A stretch of 13,804 nucleotides of DNA from WS-11 sp035275545 (GTDB taxonomy: Bacteria; Eisenbacteria; RBG-16-71-46). The stretch is taken from contig DATEMP010000276.1 of assembly GCA_035275545.1 (NCBI GenBank), positions 1 through 13,804 on the forward strand, read 5' to 3'. The translations under genes and the position numbers were made by a program. Numbering within the stretch: the stretch's first letter is position 1; every line of letters starts with the position of its first letter. The notes beneath the pieces were generated by a model. The model ran no database searches and had not been told where the DNA came from. It saw only the letters and a program-made list of their open reading frames with translations. Positions 6,086-12,841 of the stretch are shown here, piece after piece.

Positions 6086-7110
6086 GCCGCACCGGGCGTG
6101 GGCGAGGCGGCGATGCCGTCGATGAGCTTGATGAGCTCGGGGAGGATCCGCTCGCGCGCCTCGGCGCGGGTGCCGCGCAGCTGCACGCCCGCGGCGTGGA
6201 CGTGCCCCCCGCCGCCCAGGCGCGAGCACACCTGGTCGATCGACACGCGCCCGGTCGAGCGCAGGCTCACCTTCACCTTGCCCGCCTCGACCTCGCTGAA
6301 CAGCGCCACCACCTCGACGCCGGCGATGGTGCGCGGCATGTCGACCAGCCCGTCCGTGTCCGCGCCCTCGAGGTGATGGCTCTGGAACTGCTCGGGCTTC
6401 GCTTCGAGCACCACCAGCCGGCCCTCGGCGAGCAGCTCGAGCGCGCTCAGCACCTCGCCGAAGAACCGCAGGCGCTCGGCCGAGGCGTGCGAGTGCACCT
6501 GGCTGTGGAGCCGCTGCGGATCGAGGCCGTGCGACAGCAGCTCCGCCGCCATGCGGTGGGCATGCGTGTCGGTGTTCGAGTACTTGAACGAGCCGGTGTC
6601 GGTCATGAGCGCCACGTAGAGCGCCTCGGCAATCTCCGGGGTGATGGGCTCGCCGCTCTCGCGGATCAGGTCGTAGAGGATCTCGCCGGTCGCCGAGGCC
6701 TCGGGCTCGATCACGTTCACCTGGCCGAAGCCCTGCGCGTGCGTGACGTGGTGGTCCACCACCGCCACCGGCGTCGGGTAGCGGTCGAGGTAGGGCGCGA
6801 GCCGCCCGATCCGCTGCTTGTTGCTGGTGTCGAGCACCACGATCGCGTCCGCCTCGGTGAAGCGCTTCTCGGCGACCTCCGGCTCGTAGGCCTCGAAGGA
6901 CACGTGACGGGCGAGGAACGCGAACGCGGGCGGCAGCACCGAATCGTTGAGGATCCGGATCTCCTTGCCGCGCCGGGCGAGCCACAGGGCGAACGCCACC
7001 TCGCTCCCCAGGCCGTCGCCGTCGGGATTGATGTGGGTGGTGAGCAGGAAGCGGCGGTGGCGGCCCACGAAGTCGTGGAACGCGGCACGATCGGCGCTCG
7101 GCACGGTCAC
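6082..7110 (-). CDS. nrnA: DHH/DHHA1 phosphoesterase, NrnA-type (oligoribonuclease / pAp phosphatase)
   Basis: A 342-residue cytoplasmic enzyme. NrnA proteins degrade very short RNAs (nanoRNA) and dephosphorylate 3'-phosphoadenosine 5'-phosphate. The four DHH motifs are all present: HINPDGDGLGSE (26-37), VLDTSN (92-97), VVDHH (117-121) and MTDTGSFKYSNT (169-180). The C-terminal DHHA1 domain ends with the glycine-rich substrate loop LGGGGHVHAAG (298-308). The length fits the family (about 310-340). The GTG start at 7110 overlaps the pdxT TGA (GTGA), with GGGGA 8 nt upstream. The frame is open further upstream but that part is pdxT in another frame. Which of the two activities dominates cannot be told from sequence. 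Its place between PLP and cytochrome genes suggests co-transcription rather than a shared pathway. Confidence 0.93.
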   Translation of the reverse strand: MTVPSADRAAFHDFVGRHRRFLLTTHINPDGDGLGSEVAFALWLARRGKEIRILNDSVLPPAFAFLARHVSFEAYEPEVAEKRFTEADAIVVLDTSNKQRIGRLAPYLDRYPTPVAVVDHHVTHAQGFGQVNVIEPEASATGEILYDLIRESGEPITPEIAEALYVALMTDTGSFKYSNTDTHAHRMAAELLSHGLDPQRLHSQVHSHASAERLRFFGEVLSALELLAEGRLVVLEAKPEQFQSHHLEGADTDGLVDMPRTIAGVEVVALFSEVEAGKVKVSLRSTGRVSIDQVCSRLGGGGHVHAAGVQLRGTRAEARERILPELIKLIDGIAASPTPGAA

Positions 7111-7763
7111 GTGTGCCGTCCCCGCAACGCCACCGCGGTCGGCTCCAAGGCCGGACCGGGTGCGGCGAGCGGCAGCCCGGCGACCTCGCCCAGGAACCAG
7201 CGGTGGAAGCGCAGGTCGCTGGTGAGCTCGGGGTGGAAGCACAGGCCCACGATCCTTCCGGCGCGCACGCCCACCGGCTCCTGGCCATGACGGGCGACCA
7301 CCTCGACGCCCGCGCCGACGCGGGTGATGCGCGGCGCGCGGATGAACACGCCGTGGAACGCCCCACCCACCACCGGCGCCTCGAGTGGGGCGTGGAACGA
7401 ATCGATCTGGCGCCCGTAGGCGTTGCGCTCGACGGTCACGTCGAGTACGCCCAGCGGCGGCTCCGGCAGGCGCTGGTCGGCGGCGGATCCCACGCCGAGC
7501 AGGATGACGCCCGCGCAGGTGCCGAGCACCGGGCGGTTCTTGACGAACGCCTCGAGCGGCGCCCGCAGGCCGGTCGCGGCCAGCAGGCGCAGCATGGTGG
7601 TCGACTCGCCGCCCGGGAGCACGATCGCCTGGAGCCCCTCGAGATCGCGCGGCAGGGTCACGCGCACCGCTTCGACGCCGAGCGCCTCGAGCGAGCCGCG
7701 ATGGCAGGCGAAATCGCCCTGGAGCGACAGCACCCCGACGCGCGGACGCGACACCGGGCTCAC
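7107..7763 (-). CDS. pdxT: Pyridoxal 5'-phosphate synthase glutaminase subunit PdxT
   Basis: A 218-residue class I glutaminase that makes ammonia from glutamine and channels it to PdxS for PLP synthesis. Visible motifs are VLSLQGDF (11-18), LPGGESTT (49-56), the nucleophile elbow GTCAGV with Cys83, and the triad partners His177 and Glu179 in CFHPELTSD. Compared with typical PdxT (about 190-200 residues) it has an extra C-terminal tail of some 20 residues rich in Pro and Ala. The start is GTG at 7763, overlapping the pdxS stop by 4 nt. Another in-frame GTG lies one codon upstream. The tight overlap fits the stoichiometric 12+12 PdxST complex. Confidence 0.96.
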   Translation of the reverse strand: MSPVSRPRVGVLSLQGDFACHRGSLEALGVEAVRVTLPRDLEGLQAIVLPGGESTTMLRLLAATGLRAPLEAFVKNRPVLGTCAGVILLGVGSAADQRLPEPPLGVLDVTVERNAYGRQIDSFHAPLEAPVVGGAFHGVFIRAPRITRVGAGVEVVARHGQEPVGVRAGRIVGLCFHPELTSDLRFHRWFLGEVAGLPLAAPGPALEPTAVALRGRHT

Positions 7764-8674
7764 CACCCCCGCTTCGCCAGCTGGTGTTCCTCGGGGATCG
7801 ATTCCATGGACACCCCGCGCATCGGGCTCGGCAATCCCTCGCTCACCTCGGCGAGCAACTCGGGGCGGTTGTAGTTGGCGACCGCCTTGACCATCGCCTG
7901 GGCGACCTGGAGCTGCTGCTCGCGCGCCTTCTTGGGCTCCTGGTCGAGGCCCACCTCGAAGATCCCCGAGCCCACGAACACCGCCTCGGCGCCCAGCAGC
8001 ATCATCAGCGCCGCGTCGGCGGGGGTGGCGCAGCCGCCGGCGGCGAAGTTCGGCACCGGCAGCTTCCCGGTGCGCGCGATCTGCCGCACGATCTCGAACG
8101 GCGCCCCGAGCGACTTGGACTCCGCCATCAGCTCGTCCTCGCGCAGGGTGGTGAGCTTCTTGATGCCCTTCTGGACCGCGCGCATGTGGCGCACCGCCTC
8201 GACCACGTTGCCGGTGCCGGCCTCGCCCTTGGTGCGGATCATCGCCGCGCCCTCGCCGATCCGGCGCAGCGCCTCGCCCAGGTCGCGGCAACCGCACACG
8301 AACGGCACCTTGAAGTCGTGCTTCCAGACGTGGTGCTCCTCGTCGGCGGGGGTCAGCACCTCGCTCTCGTCGATGAAGTCCACGCCCAGCGCTTCCAGGA
8401 CCTGCGCCTCGGCGAGGTGGCCGATCCGGCACTTCGCCATGACCGGGATCGAGACCGACGCCTCGATCTCCTTGATGAGCCGCGGATCGGACATGCGCGC
8501 GACGCCGCCCTCCCGGCGGATGCGGGCCGGGATGCGCTCCAGCGCCATGACCGCAGACGCCCCGGCTTCCTCGGCGATCCGCGCCTGGTCCGGGGTCATG
8601 ACGTCCATGATCACGCCACCCTTCAACATCTCCGCCAGCCCGACCTTGAGGCGGAACTGATCCGCGTTGCTCAT
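7760..8674 (-). CDS. pdxS: Pyridoxal 5'-phosphate synthase lyase subunit PdxS
   Basis: A 304-residue TIM-barrel enzyme that condenses ribose 5-phosphate, glyceraldehyde 3-phosphate and PdxT-derived ammonia to PLP (DXP-independent route). It is highly conserved throughout. D24 is in MDVMTPDQA, the Schiff-base lysine K81 is in VMAKCRIGH, and the second catalytic lysine K149 is in IRTKGEAGTGN. ALERIPARIRREGGVARMSDP is the family signature. The length and spacing of these residues match Bacillus subtilis PdxS. The start is ATG at 8674, with a perfect AAGGAGG 5 nt upstream. The gap to the desulfurase gene is only 12 nt. The nearby desulfurase is itself a PLP enzyme. Confidence 0.98.
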   Translation of the reverse strand: MSNADQFRLKVGLAEMLKGGVIMDVMTPDQARIAEEAGASAVMALERIPARIRREGGVARMSDPRLIKEIEASVSIPVMAKCRIGHLAEAQVLEALGVDFIDESEVLTPADEEHHVWKHDFKVPFVCGCRDLGEALRRIGEGAAMIRTKGEAGTGNVVEAVRHMRAVQKGIKKLTTLREDELMAESKSLGAPFEIVRQIARTGKLPVPNFAAGGCATPADAALMMLLGAEAVFVGSGIFEVGLDQEPKKAREQQLQVAQAMVKAVANYNRPELLAEVSEGLPSPMRGVSMESIPEEHQLAKRGW

Positions 8675-8679
8675 CTCAC

Positions 8680-8686
8680 CCTCCTT
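8680..8686 (-). promoter_or_regulatory. Strong Shine-Dalgarno of pdxS
   Basis: AAGGAGG on the minus strand, 5 nt before ATG at 8674 and directly abutting the stop codon of the desulfurase gene. It is among the strongest ribosome-binding sites in the window, consistent with high expression of the PLP synthase inside the long transcript. Confidence 0.75.
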
Positions 8687-9916
8687 TCAGGCGCTCGCGC
8701 GCCGGACATCCGATGCGCGGGCCCCTGCGGGTGCGCCCAGCGCGCGCAAGCGCTCGACCACCTCCGCCGTGGTCGCGACCATGCGCTCCACGTCGGCTTC
8801 ACTTGTCTCCTCGCCGAGCGAGAACCGCACGCTCGCATGCGCGTCCTCGGGACCGAGCCCGAGCGCCAGCAGCACGTGCGAGGGCCCGGGCGTCGCCGCG
8901 CTGCACGCCGAGCCGGTCGACACCGTGATGCCGGCGAGATCCAGCTCGTGCAGCACCGCCTCGCCGTCCACGCCCTCGAACCGCACGTTGACCACCCCCG
9001 GGAGCCGCGGCGCGCCCTCGCCGTTCAGGCTCGCACCCGGCACGCGCTCCCGCAATCCCGCGAACAGGCGCTCGCCGAGCATCGCGATCCGCCGCGGCGT
9101 CTCCGAGCCGAGCGTGCGCCGCGCCCGCACCGCCGCCGCCCCGAGCCCCACGATCGCCGGCAGGTTCTCGGTGCCGGCGCGTCGGGAGCGCTCCTGGTGG
9201 CCGCCGTGGACCTGCGGCTCGATCCGCACCCGGCGCCGCACGTAGAGCGCCGCGGCGCCCAGCGGCCCGTGGAACTTGTGCCCGGCGAGCGAGAGCAGGT
9301 CGACTTCGAAGGTGGTGACGTCGACCGGCAGCTTGCCGACCGCCTGGATCGCGTCGGTGTGCATGCGCGCCCCCACGCCATGGGCGAGCCGCGCGATATC
9401 GGCCACCGGCTGGAGGGTGCCGATCTCGTTGTTGGCGAGCATCACCGAGACCAGCGCCACGTCCGGGCCGAGCGCCGCCTCCACCCGCGCCGGGTCGACC
9501 ACCCCGTCGCTCGCGACCGGGACGATCGTGAGCGCAGCGCCGCGCGCCTCGAGGTGGCGCGCGGTCTCGAGCACCGAGGGATGCTCGATCGCCGAGATCA
9601 CGATCCGCCGCCGGGCATTCCCGCCGCCGCGCACCGCGTCCTGCGCCAGCGCCGCCAGGGTGCCGGCCAGCGCCAGGCCGTTGGCCTCCGAGCCGGTGGC
9701 GGTGAGCACGATCTCTTCGGGTGACGCACCGATCAGCTCCGCGACCCGGGCACGTGCCGCCTCGATCGCCTCGCGCGCCGCCTCGCCGCGGCGGTGGACT
9801 GAGGATGGATTGCCGAAGCGCTCGCCCAGGAACGGCGTCATCGCCGCGGTCACCTCGGGCGCGGGCCGGGTGGTCGCCGCGTGGTCGGCGTAGATCTCGC
9901 GACGGGCCGGGCTCAT
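8687..9916 (-). CDS. Cysteine desulfurase, NifS/IscS family
   Basis: A 409-residue PLP enzyme that takes sulfur from cysteine as an enzyme-bound persulfide for Fe-S cluster and thio-cofactor synthesis. Family landmarks: YADHAATTRP (9-18), the PLP-contact block TGSEANGLAL (74-83), H112 in EHPSV, HTDAIQAVGK (D188, Q191), the PLP lysine K214 in LAGHKFHGP, RAGTEN (246-251), and the catalytic cysteine C338 in TGSACSA. The long cysteine loop and these blocks place it in group I (NifS/IscS) rather than SufS. Without an adjacent iscU or nifU I do not choose between NifS and IscS. The start is ATG at 9916, overlapping the mrp TGA (ATGA). The Ala/Arg-rich C-terminal tail of about 20 residues is unremarkable for this genome. 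Confidence 0.95.
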   Translation of the reverse strand: MSPARREIYADHAATTRPAPEVTAAMTPFLGERFGNPSSVHRRGEAAREAIEAARARVAELIGASPEEIVLTATGSEANGLALAGTLAALAQDAVRGGGNARRRIVISAIEHPSVLETARHLEARGAALTIVPVASDGVVDPARVEAALGPDVALVSVMLANNEIGTLQPVADIARLAHGVGARMHTDAIQAVGKLPVDVTTFEVDLLSLAGHKFHGPLGAAALYVRRRVRIEPQVHGGHQERSRRAGTENLPAIVGLGAAAVRARRTLGSETPRRIAMLGERLFAGLRERVPGASLNGEGAPRLPGVVNVRFEGVDGEAVLHELDLAGITVSTGSACSAATPGPSHVLLALGLGPEDAHASVRFSLGEETSEADVERMVATTAEVVERLRALGAPAGARASDVRRASA

Positions 9917-10989
9917 GACGCGGGCACTCCGAGCGTGGCACCTACGGTCTGGATCGAGATGCGCTGCGCGAGATGGCCGGCGATCTTCGCCAGCGCCCGC
10001 CCGTGCAGGGAATCCGGATGCGACAGCACCACCGGACGGCCCTCGTCGCCGGCCGCGCGCACCTCGCTGTGGAGCGGGATCGCGCCCAGGAACGGCAGGC
10101 CCATCGCCAGCGCCCGCGCCTCGCCGGTGCCGGTGTTGAAGATCTCGTGGCGCGCGTCGCAGTTCGGGCACACGAAGTAGCTCATGTTCTCGATCACGCC
10201 CAGCACCGGGACCGAGAGCTTGCCGAACATCGCCACCGCCTTGACCGCGTCCTCGATCGACACGGTCGAGGGGGTGGTCACGATCACCGCGCCCGCCACC
10301 CAGGTCTGCTGGATGAGCGAGAGCTGGACGTCGCCGGTGCCGGGCGGCAGGTCGACCAACAGGTAGTCGAGCTCGCCCCAGTCCACGTCGTGGAGGAAGC
10401 TCTTGATCGCGCCGTGCAGCATCGGGCCGCGCCACACCACCGCTTCGCCCTGGTCGACCAGCAGGCCCATCGAGATGAACTTGAGGCCCCACGCCTCGAC
10501 CGGGAGGATCTTGCCGTCGCGCTGCGAGGGCTGCCGGTGCACCCCCAGCATGCGCGGCAGGTTGGGCCCATAGATGTCGCCGTCCAGGAGCCCCACACGT
10601 GCACCGCTCGCCGCCAGCGACACCGCCAGGTTGGCGGACACCGTGGACTTGCCCACGCCCCCCTTGCCGGCACCGATCGCGATCACCTGGGCGACCCCCG
10701 GCAGGGCCTTCCGGTCCGCGGTCGGGTCCTTGGGCTTGCGCATCCGGGAGGTGGTCTTGATCACCACCTCGCGCACGCCCGGAACCGCCCCCACCGCGGC
10801 CCGGCAGCTCGCCTCGATCTCGGCCTTGAGCGGGCAGGCGGCGGTGGTGAGCACGACCGTGAACGAGACCTTGCCGTCCGCGACCGCCAGGTCCTCGATC
10901 ATGCCCAGGCTCACCAGGTCGCGGTGGAGATCCGGGTCCTCCACTGTGGCCAGGGCGGCCATGATCTCTTCGTTTCGCACTGCCGCCAT
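9913..10989 (-). CDS. mrp: Mrp/ApbC/NBP35-family iron-sulfur carrier P-loop ATPase
   Basis: A 358-residue cytoplasmic protein that binds and transfers [4Fe-4S] clusters. The N-terminal MIP18/DUF59 domain spans residues 1 to about 85 (MAALATVEDPDLHRDLVSLG, then TTAACPLK). The ATPase domain has the deviant Walker A GAGKGGVGKST (106-116), switch I DGDIYGPN (136-143) and VDLPPGTGD (212-220). The cluster-binding CxxC is C274-P-N-C277 in the context ENMSYFVCPNC. The length is standard for the two-domain form. The start is ATG at 10989, with GGAGG 6 nt upstream. It is the first gene of the long minus-strand run, and its stop overlaps the cysteine desulfurase start, so sulfur supply and cluster delivery are coupled genetically. 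Confidence 0.96.
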   Translation of the reverse strand: MAAVRNEEIMAALATVEDPDLHRDLVSLGMIEDLAVADGKVSFTVVLTTAACPLKAEIEASCRAAVGAVPGVREVVIKTTSRMRKPKDPTADRKALPGVAQVIAIGAGKGGVGKSTVSANLAVSLAASGARVGLLDGDIYGPNLPRMLGVHRQPSQRDGKILPVEAWGLKFISMGLLVDQGEAVVWRGPMLHGAIKSFLHDVDWGELDYLLVDLPPGTGDVQLSLIQQTWVAGAVIVTTPSTVSIEDAVKAVAMFGKLSVPVLGVIENMSYFVCPNCDARHEIFNTGTGEARALAMGLPFLGAIPLHSEVRAAGDEGRPVVLSHPDSLHGRALAKIAGHLAQRISIQTVGATLGVPAS

Positions 10990-11022
10990 CAGGTTCCTCC
11001 GCGCGGGCCGCAGGTCTCCGGG

Positions 11023-11041
11023 CGCCGAATGGAATTCGGCG
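11023..11041 (-). promoter_or_regulatory. Perfect hairpin in the predicted mrp leader
   Basis: An 8-bp perfect inverted repeat (CGCCGAAT and ATTCGGCG) with a 3-nt loop. It lies between the predicted transcription start (near 11070) and the mrp ribosome-binding site at 10996-11000. No run of T follows on either strand, so it does not look like an intrinsic terminator. It may be a leader stem-loop or, because it is palindromic, a protein-binding operator. It does not resemble an IscR or Fur site that I can name. Confidence 0.45.
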
Positions 11042-11077
11042 GCTCGGGTCGCCTAGTGGGCCTCACGAGAACCCGTT

Positions 11078-11106
11078 AGATTAGGTTTCGTGCCGTGGGG
11101 AGTCAA
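11078..11106 (-). promoter_or_regulatory. Candidate sigma70-type promoter for the mrp-nifS-pdxST-nrnA-ccm run
   Basis: On the minus strand TTGACT (11106 to 11101, 5 of 6 consensus) is followed after exactly 17 nt by TAATCT (11083 to 11078, 4 of 6). This is the best promoter-like pair in the only intergenic region of useful size (10990-11154), which is also visibly richer in A and T than its surroundings. The predicted leader is about 80 nt. No equally good promoter was found on the plus strand for the divergent radical SAM gene. Confidence 0.6.
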
Positions 11107-11154
11107 CAAACCCAGTCCACCGACCGGCAGGTTAGCAGACCCACAGGAACCCCC

Positions 11155-12045
11155 ATGAGCCTGCTCCAATCCCCATCGGCCGCCCCCGCTTATCCGGCCC
11201 AGCCGCTCGCCCACCTGGACGCGCTCTGGATCCAGGTCGCGGGCACGCTCTGCAACCTCTCGTGCGGGCACTGCTTCGTCTCCTCGGGCCCCGGCAACCA
11301 CCGCCACGCGCTCATGTCGCGGGCCGAAGTCGCGGCACGGGTCGCCGAGGCGCTGTCGCTGGGGGTCCGGGAGTTCTACTTCACCGGCGGCGAACCGTTC
11401 CTCCACCCGGAGCTGACCGCGATCCTCGCCGACACGCTCGCGCACGGGCCGTGCACCGTGCTCACCAACGGCACCCTGCTCACGGAGCGCGTGGTGGCGG
11501 CGCTCGCCGGCTTGAGCGCGGCGTCCCGCTACTCGCTCGAGATCCGCGTGAGCCTGGACGGCGATCGCGCCGCCGAACACGACGCGGTCCGCGGGCACGG
11601 GAGCTTCGAGCGGGCACTCGCGGGACTGTCGCTGCTCGCCAGCGCCGGGCTGCTGCCGATCCTGACCGTGACCGAGCGCGACGATCGGGCGACGGGGGTG
11701 TTGCGCGAGTCGTATCTCGCGCTCCTGCGCTCGGCCGGCGTCACCCGCCCGCGCCTCAAAGTGCTGCCGCTGTTCCGCCTCGGTCGCGAGACCGGGCGAT
11801 CGCGCGGATACGACGCGGCGGAGACGCTCGCGGACCTGCCGGCCGTGGCGTTCGATCCCGCGCGGCTCCAGTGCGGCACGTGCCGCGCGGTGTCGAGCCG
11901 CGGCGTGTTCGTGTGCCCGCTGCTGGTCGACGAGCCCGGCGGCCGCATGGGCGCGCGGCTCGATCAGGCACTCGGACCCTTCACCCTCTCCCACGGCGCC
12001 TGTCACACCTGCTACGTGACCGGCATGACCTGCGCGAACGGCTGA
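11155..12045 (+). CDS. Radical SAM protein with cysteine-rich SPASM-like C-terminus, substrate unknown
   Basis: A 296-residue protein with the radical SAM cluster motif C33-NLS-C37-GH-C40, which binds a [4Fe-4S] cluster and SAM. TGGEP (77-81) contacts SAM, and RVSLDGDRAAEHDAVRG (131-147) is typical of the radical SAM barrel in SPASM-type peptide and protein modifiers. After the barrel come six further cysteines: C240-x2-C243-x10-C254 and C283-x2-C286-x6-C293. They resemble a shortened SPASM/twitch region that could hold one or two auxiliary clusters. The start is ATG at 11155, with AGGA 7 nt upstream. A GTG at 11095 would run back through the promoter region. No precursor peptide gene was recognised nearby. 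Its stop overlaps the following phosphoesterase-like gene by one base (TGATG), suggesting joint function. The substrate is unknown. Confidence 0.88.
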   Translation: MSLLQSPSAAPAYPAQPLAHLDALWIQVAGTLCNLSCGHCFVSSGPGNHRHALMSRAEVAARVAEALSLGVREFYFTGGEPFLHPELTAILADTLAHGPCTVLTNGTLLTERVVAALAGLSAASRYSLEIRVSLDGDRAAEHDAVRGHGSFERALAGLSLLASAGLLPILTVTERDDRATGVLRESYLALLRSAGVTRPRLKVLPLFRLGRETGRSRGYDAAETLADLPAVAFDPARLQCGTCRAVSSRGVFVCPLLVDEPGGRMGARLDQALGPFTLSHGACHTCYVTGMTCANG

Positions 12046-12827
12046 TGGCGACGCGGCTCGCGGTGTTCGGGGGCGTGTACAGCAACCACGTCGCCCTGCA
12101 CGCGGTGTTCGATGACATCGCCGGCCGCGGCGCCGATCTCGCGTGGTGCGTGGGCGACCTGGGCGGCTTCGGCCCCCATCCCGACCGGAGTGCCGGGATG
12201 CTGCGCGCCTCGGGGCTGCCGATGCTGCGCGGCAACTACGACGACGCGATCGGGCACGAGCGCGACGACTGCGCGTGCGGGTACAGCGATCCGCGCGACC
12301 TCGCGTTCGCGCAGCGCTCGTACGACTACACCGTGGCGCGCACGTCCGCGGAGCACAAGCGCTGGATGCGCGGCCTGCCAGAGCAGCTGCGGCTCGAGAT
12401 CGGCGGCCGGCGCGTGCTGCTCTGCCACGGCTCACCGCGGCGCGTGAACGAGTTCCTCTGGGAGTCCGCGTGCTCCGATACGTTCCTCGAGTGGCTGTGC
12501 GACGCGCACGCCGCCGATCTGATCGTGTGCGGCCACTCCGGGCTCCCGTGGTCGCGGTCGCTCCCTTCCGGCCGCCAGGTGGTCAACGTCGGGGCGATCG
12601 GCCGGCCCGCCAACGACGGGCGGATCGCCGCGTGGTACGCGGAGATCACCGTGAACGGCTCGGTGGACGTCGAGCTGCGCGCGGTCGACTACGACGCCGA
12701 GCCGCTGGCGCTCGAGATGGAGGCGGAGCAGCTGCCGGCCGAGTTCGTGGAGACGATCCGCACCGGCTGGTGGACCACCTGCCTCGAGAACCTGCCGGCC
12801 AAGGAGCGCATGCGGGGGCGGCATTGA
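12045..12827 (+). CDS. Calcineurin-like metallophosphoesterase homologue with degenerate metal site
   Basis: A 260-residue protein whose order of blocks is that of YfcE/MJ0936-like phosphodiesterases: VFGGVYSNHVALHAV (7-21), VGDLGGFGPHP (36-46), LRGNYDD (61-67), LLCHGSPRRVNEFLW (125-139) and VCGHSGLPW (161-169). Several catalytic residues differ from the family pattern. Block I has G10 and Y12 where Asp and His are expected. The GNHD histidine is Y65, and the second His of GHxH is G166. D38, N64, H128 and H164 remain. It also has a cysteine-bearing insertion, DDCACGYSDPRD (74-85), and a long acidic C-terminal region. It starts at ATG 12045, overlapping the radical SAM stop by one base. It may be a binding protein or a one-metal enzyme working with the radical SAM protein; this is inference. 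Confidence 0.85.
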   Translation: MATRLAVFGGVYSNHVALHAVFDDIAGRGADLAWCVGDLGGFGPHPDRSAGMLRASGLPMLRGNYDDAIGHERDDCACGYSDPRDLAFAQRSYDYTVARTSAEHKRWMRGLPEQLRLEIGGRRVLLCHGSPRRVNEFLWESACSDTFLEWLCDAHAADLIVCGHSGLPWSRSLPSGRQVVNVGAIGRPANDGRIAAWYAEITVNGSVDVELRAVDYDAEPLALEMEAEQLPAEFVETIRTGWWTTCLENLPAKERMRGRH

Positions 12828-12841
12828 GGGCGGGAACGCTC

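Noticed and set aside
5411..7366. Apparent 651-residue fusion protein ending in CcmA.
   Set aside because: Only the last 224 residues are protein-like (CcmA). The upstream part is nrnA and pdxT read in the wrong frame. ATG 6085 overlaps the nrnA stop as a normal start.
7784..9724. A 646-codon open frame on the plus strand across pdxS and the cysteine desulfurase.
   Set aside because: Arg/His-rich shadow of two unmistakable minus-strand genes; no recognisable motif or ribosome-binding site.
8687..10492. A longer N-terminal form of the cysteine desulfurase extending into mrp.
   Set aside because: The extension is Arg/Gly-rich shadow sequence of mrp. ATG 9916 gives the standard NifS N-terminus directly before the YADHAATT block.
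11077..11082. TAGATT as a plus-strand -10 element for the radical SAM gene.
   Set aside because: No acceptable -35 lies about 17 nt upstream. The same bases are better explained by the minus-strand promoter.
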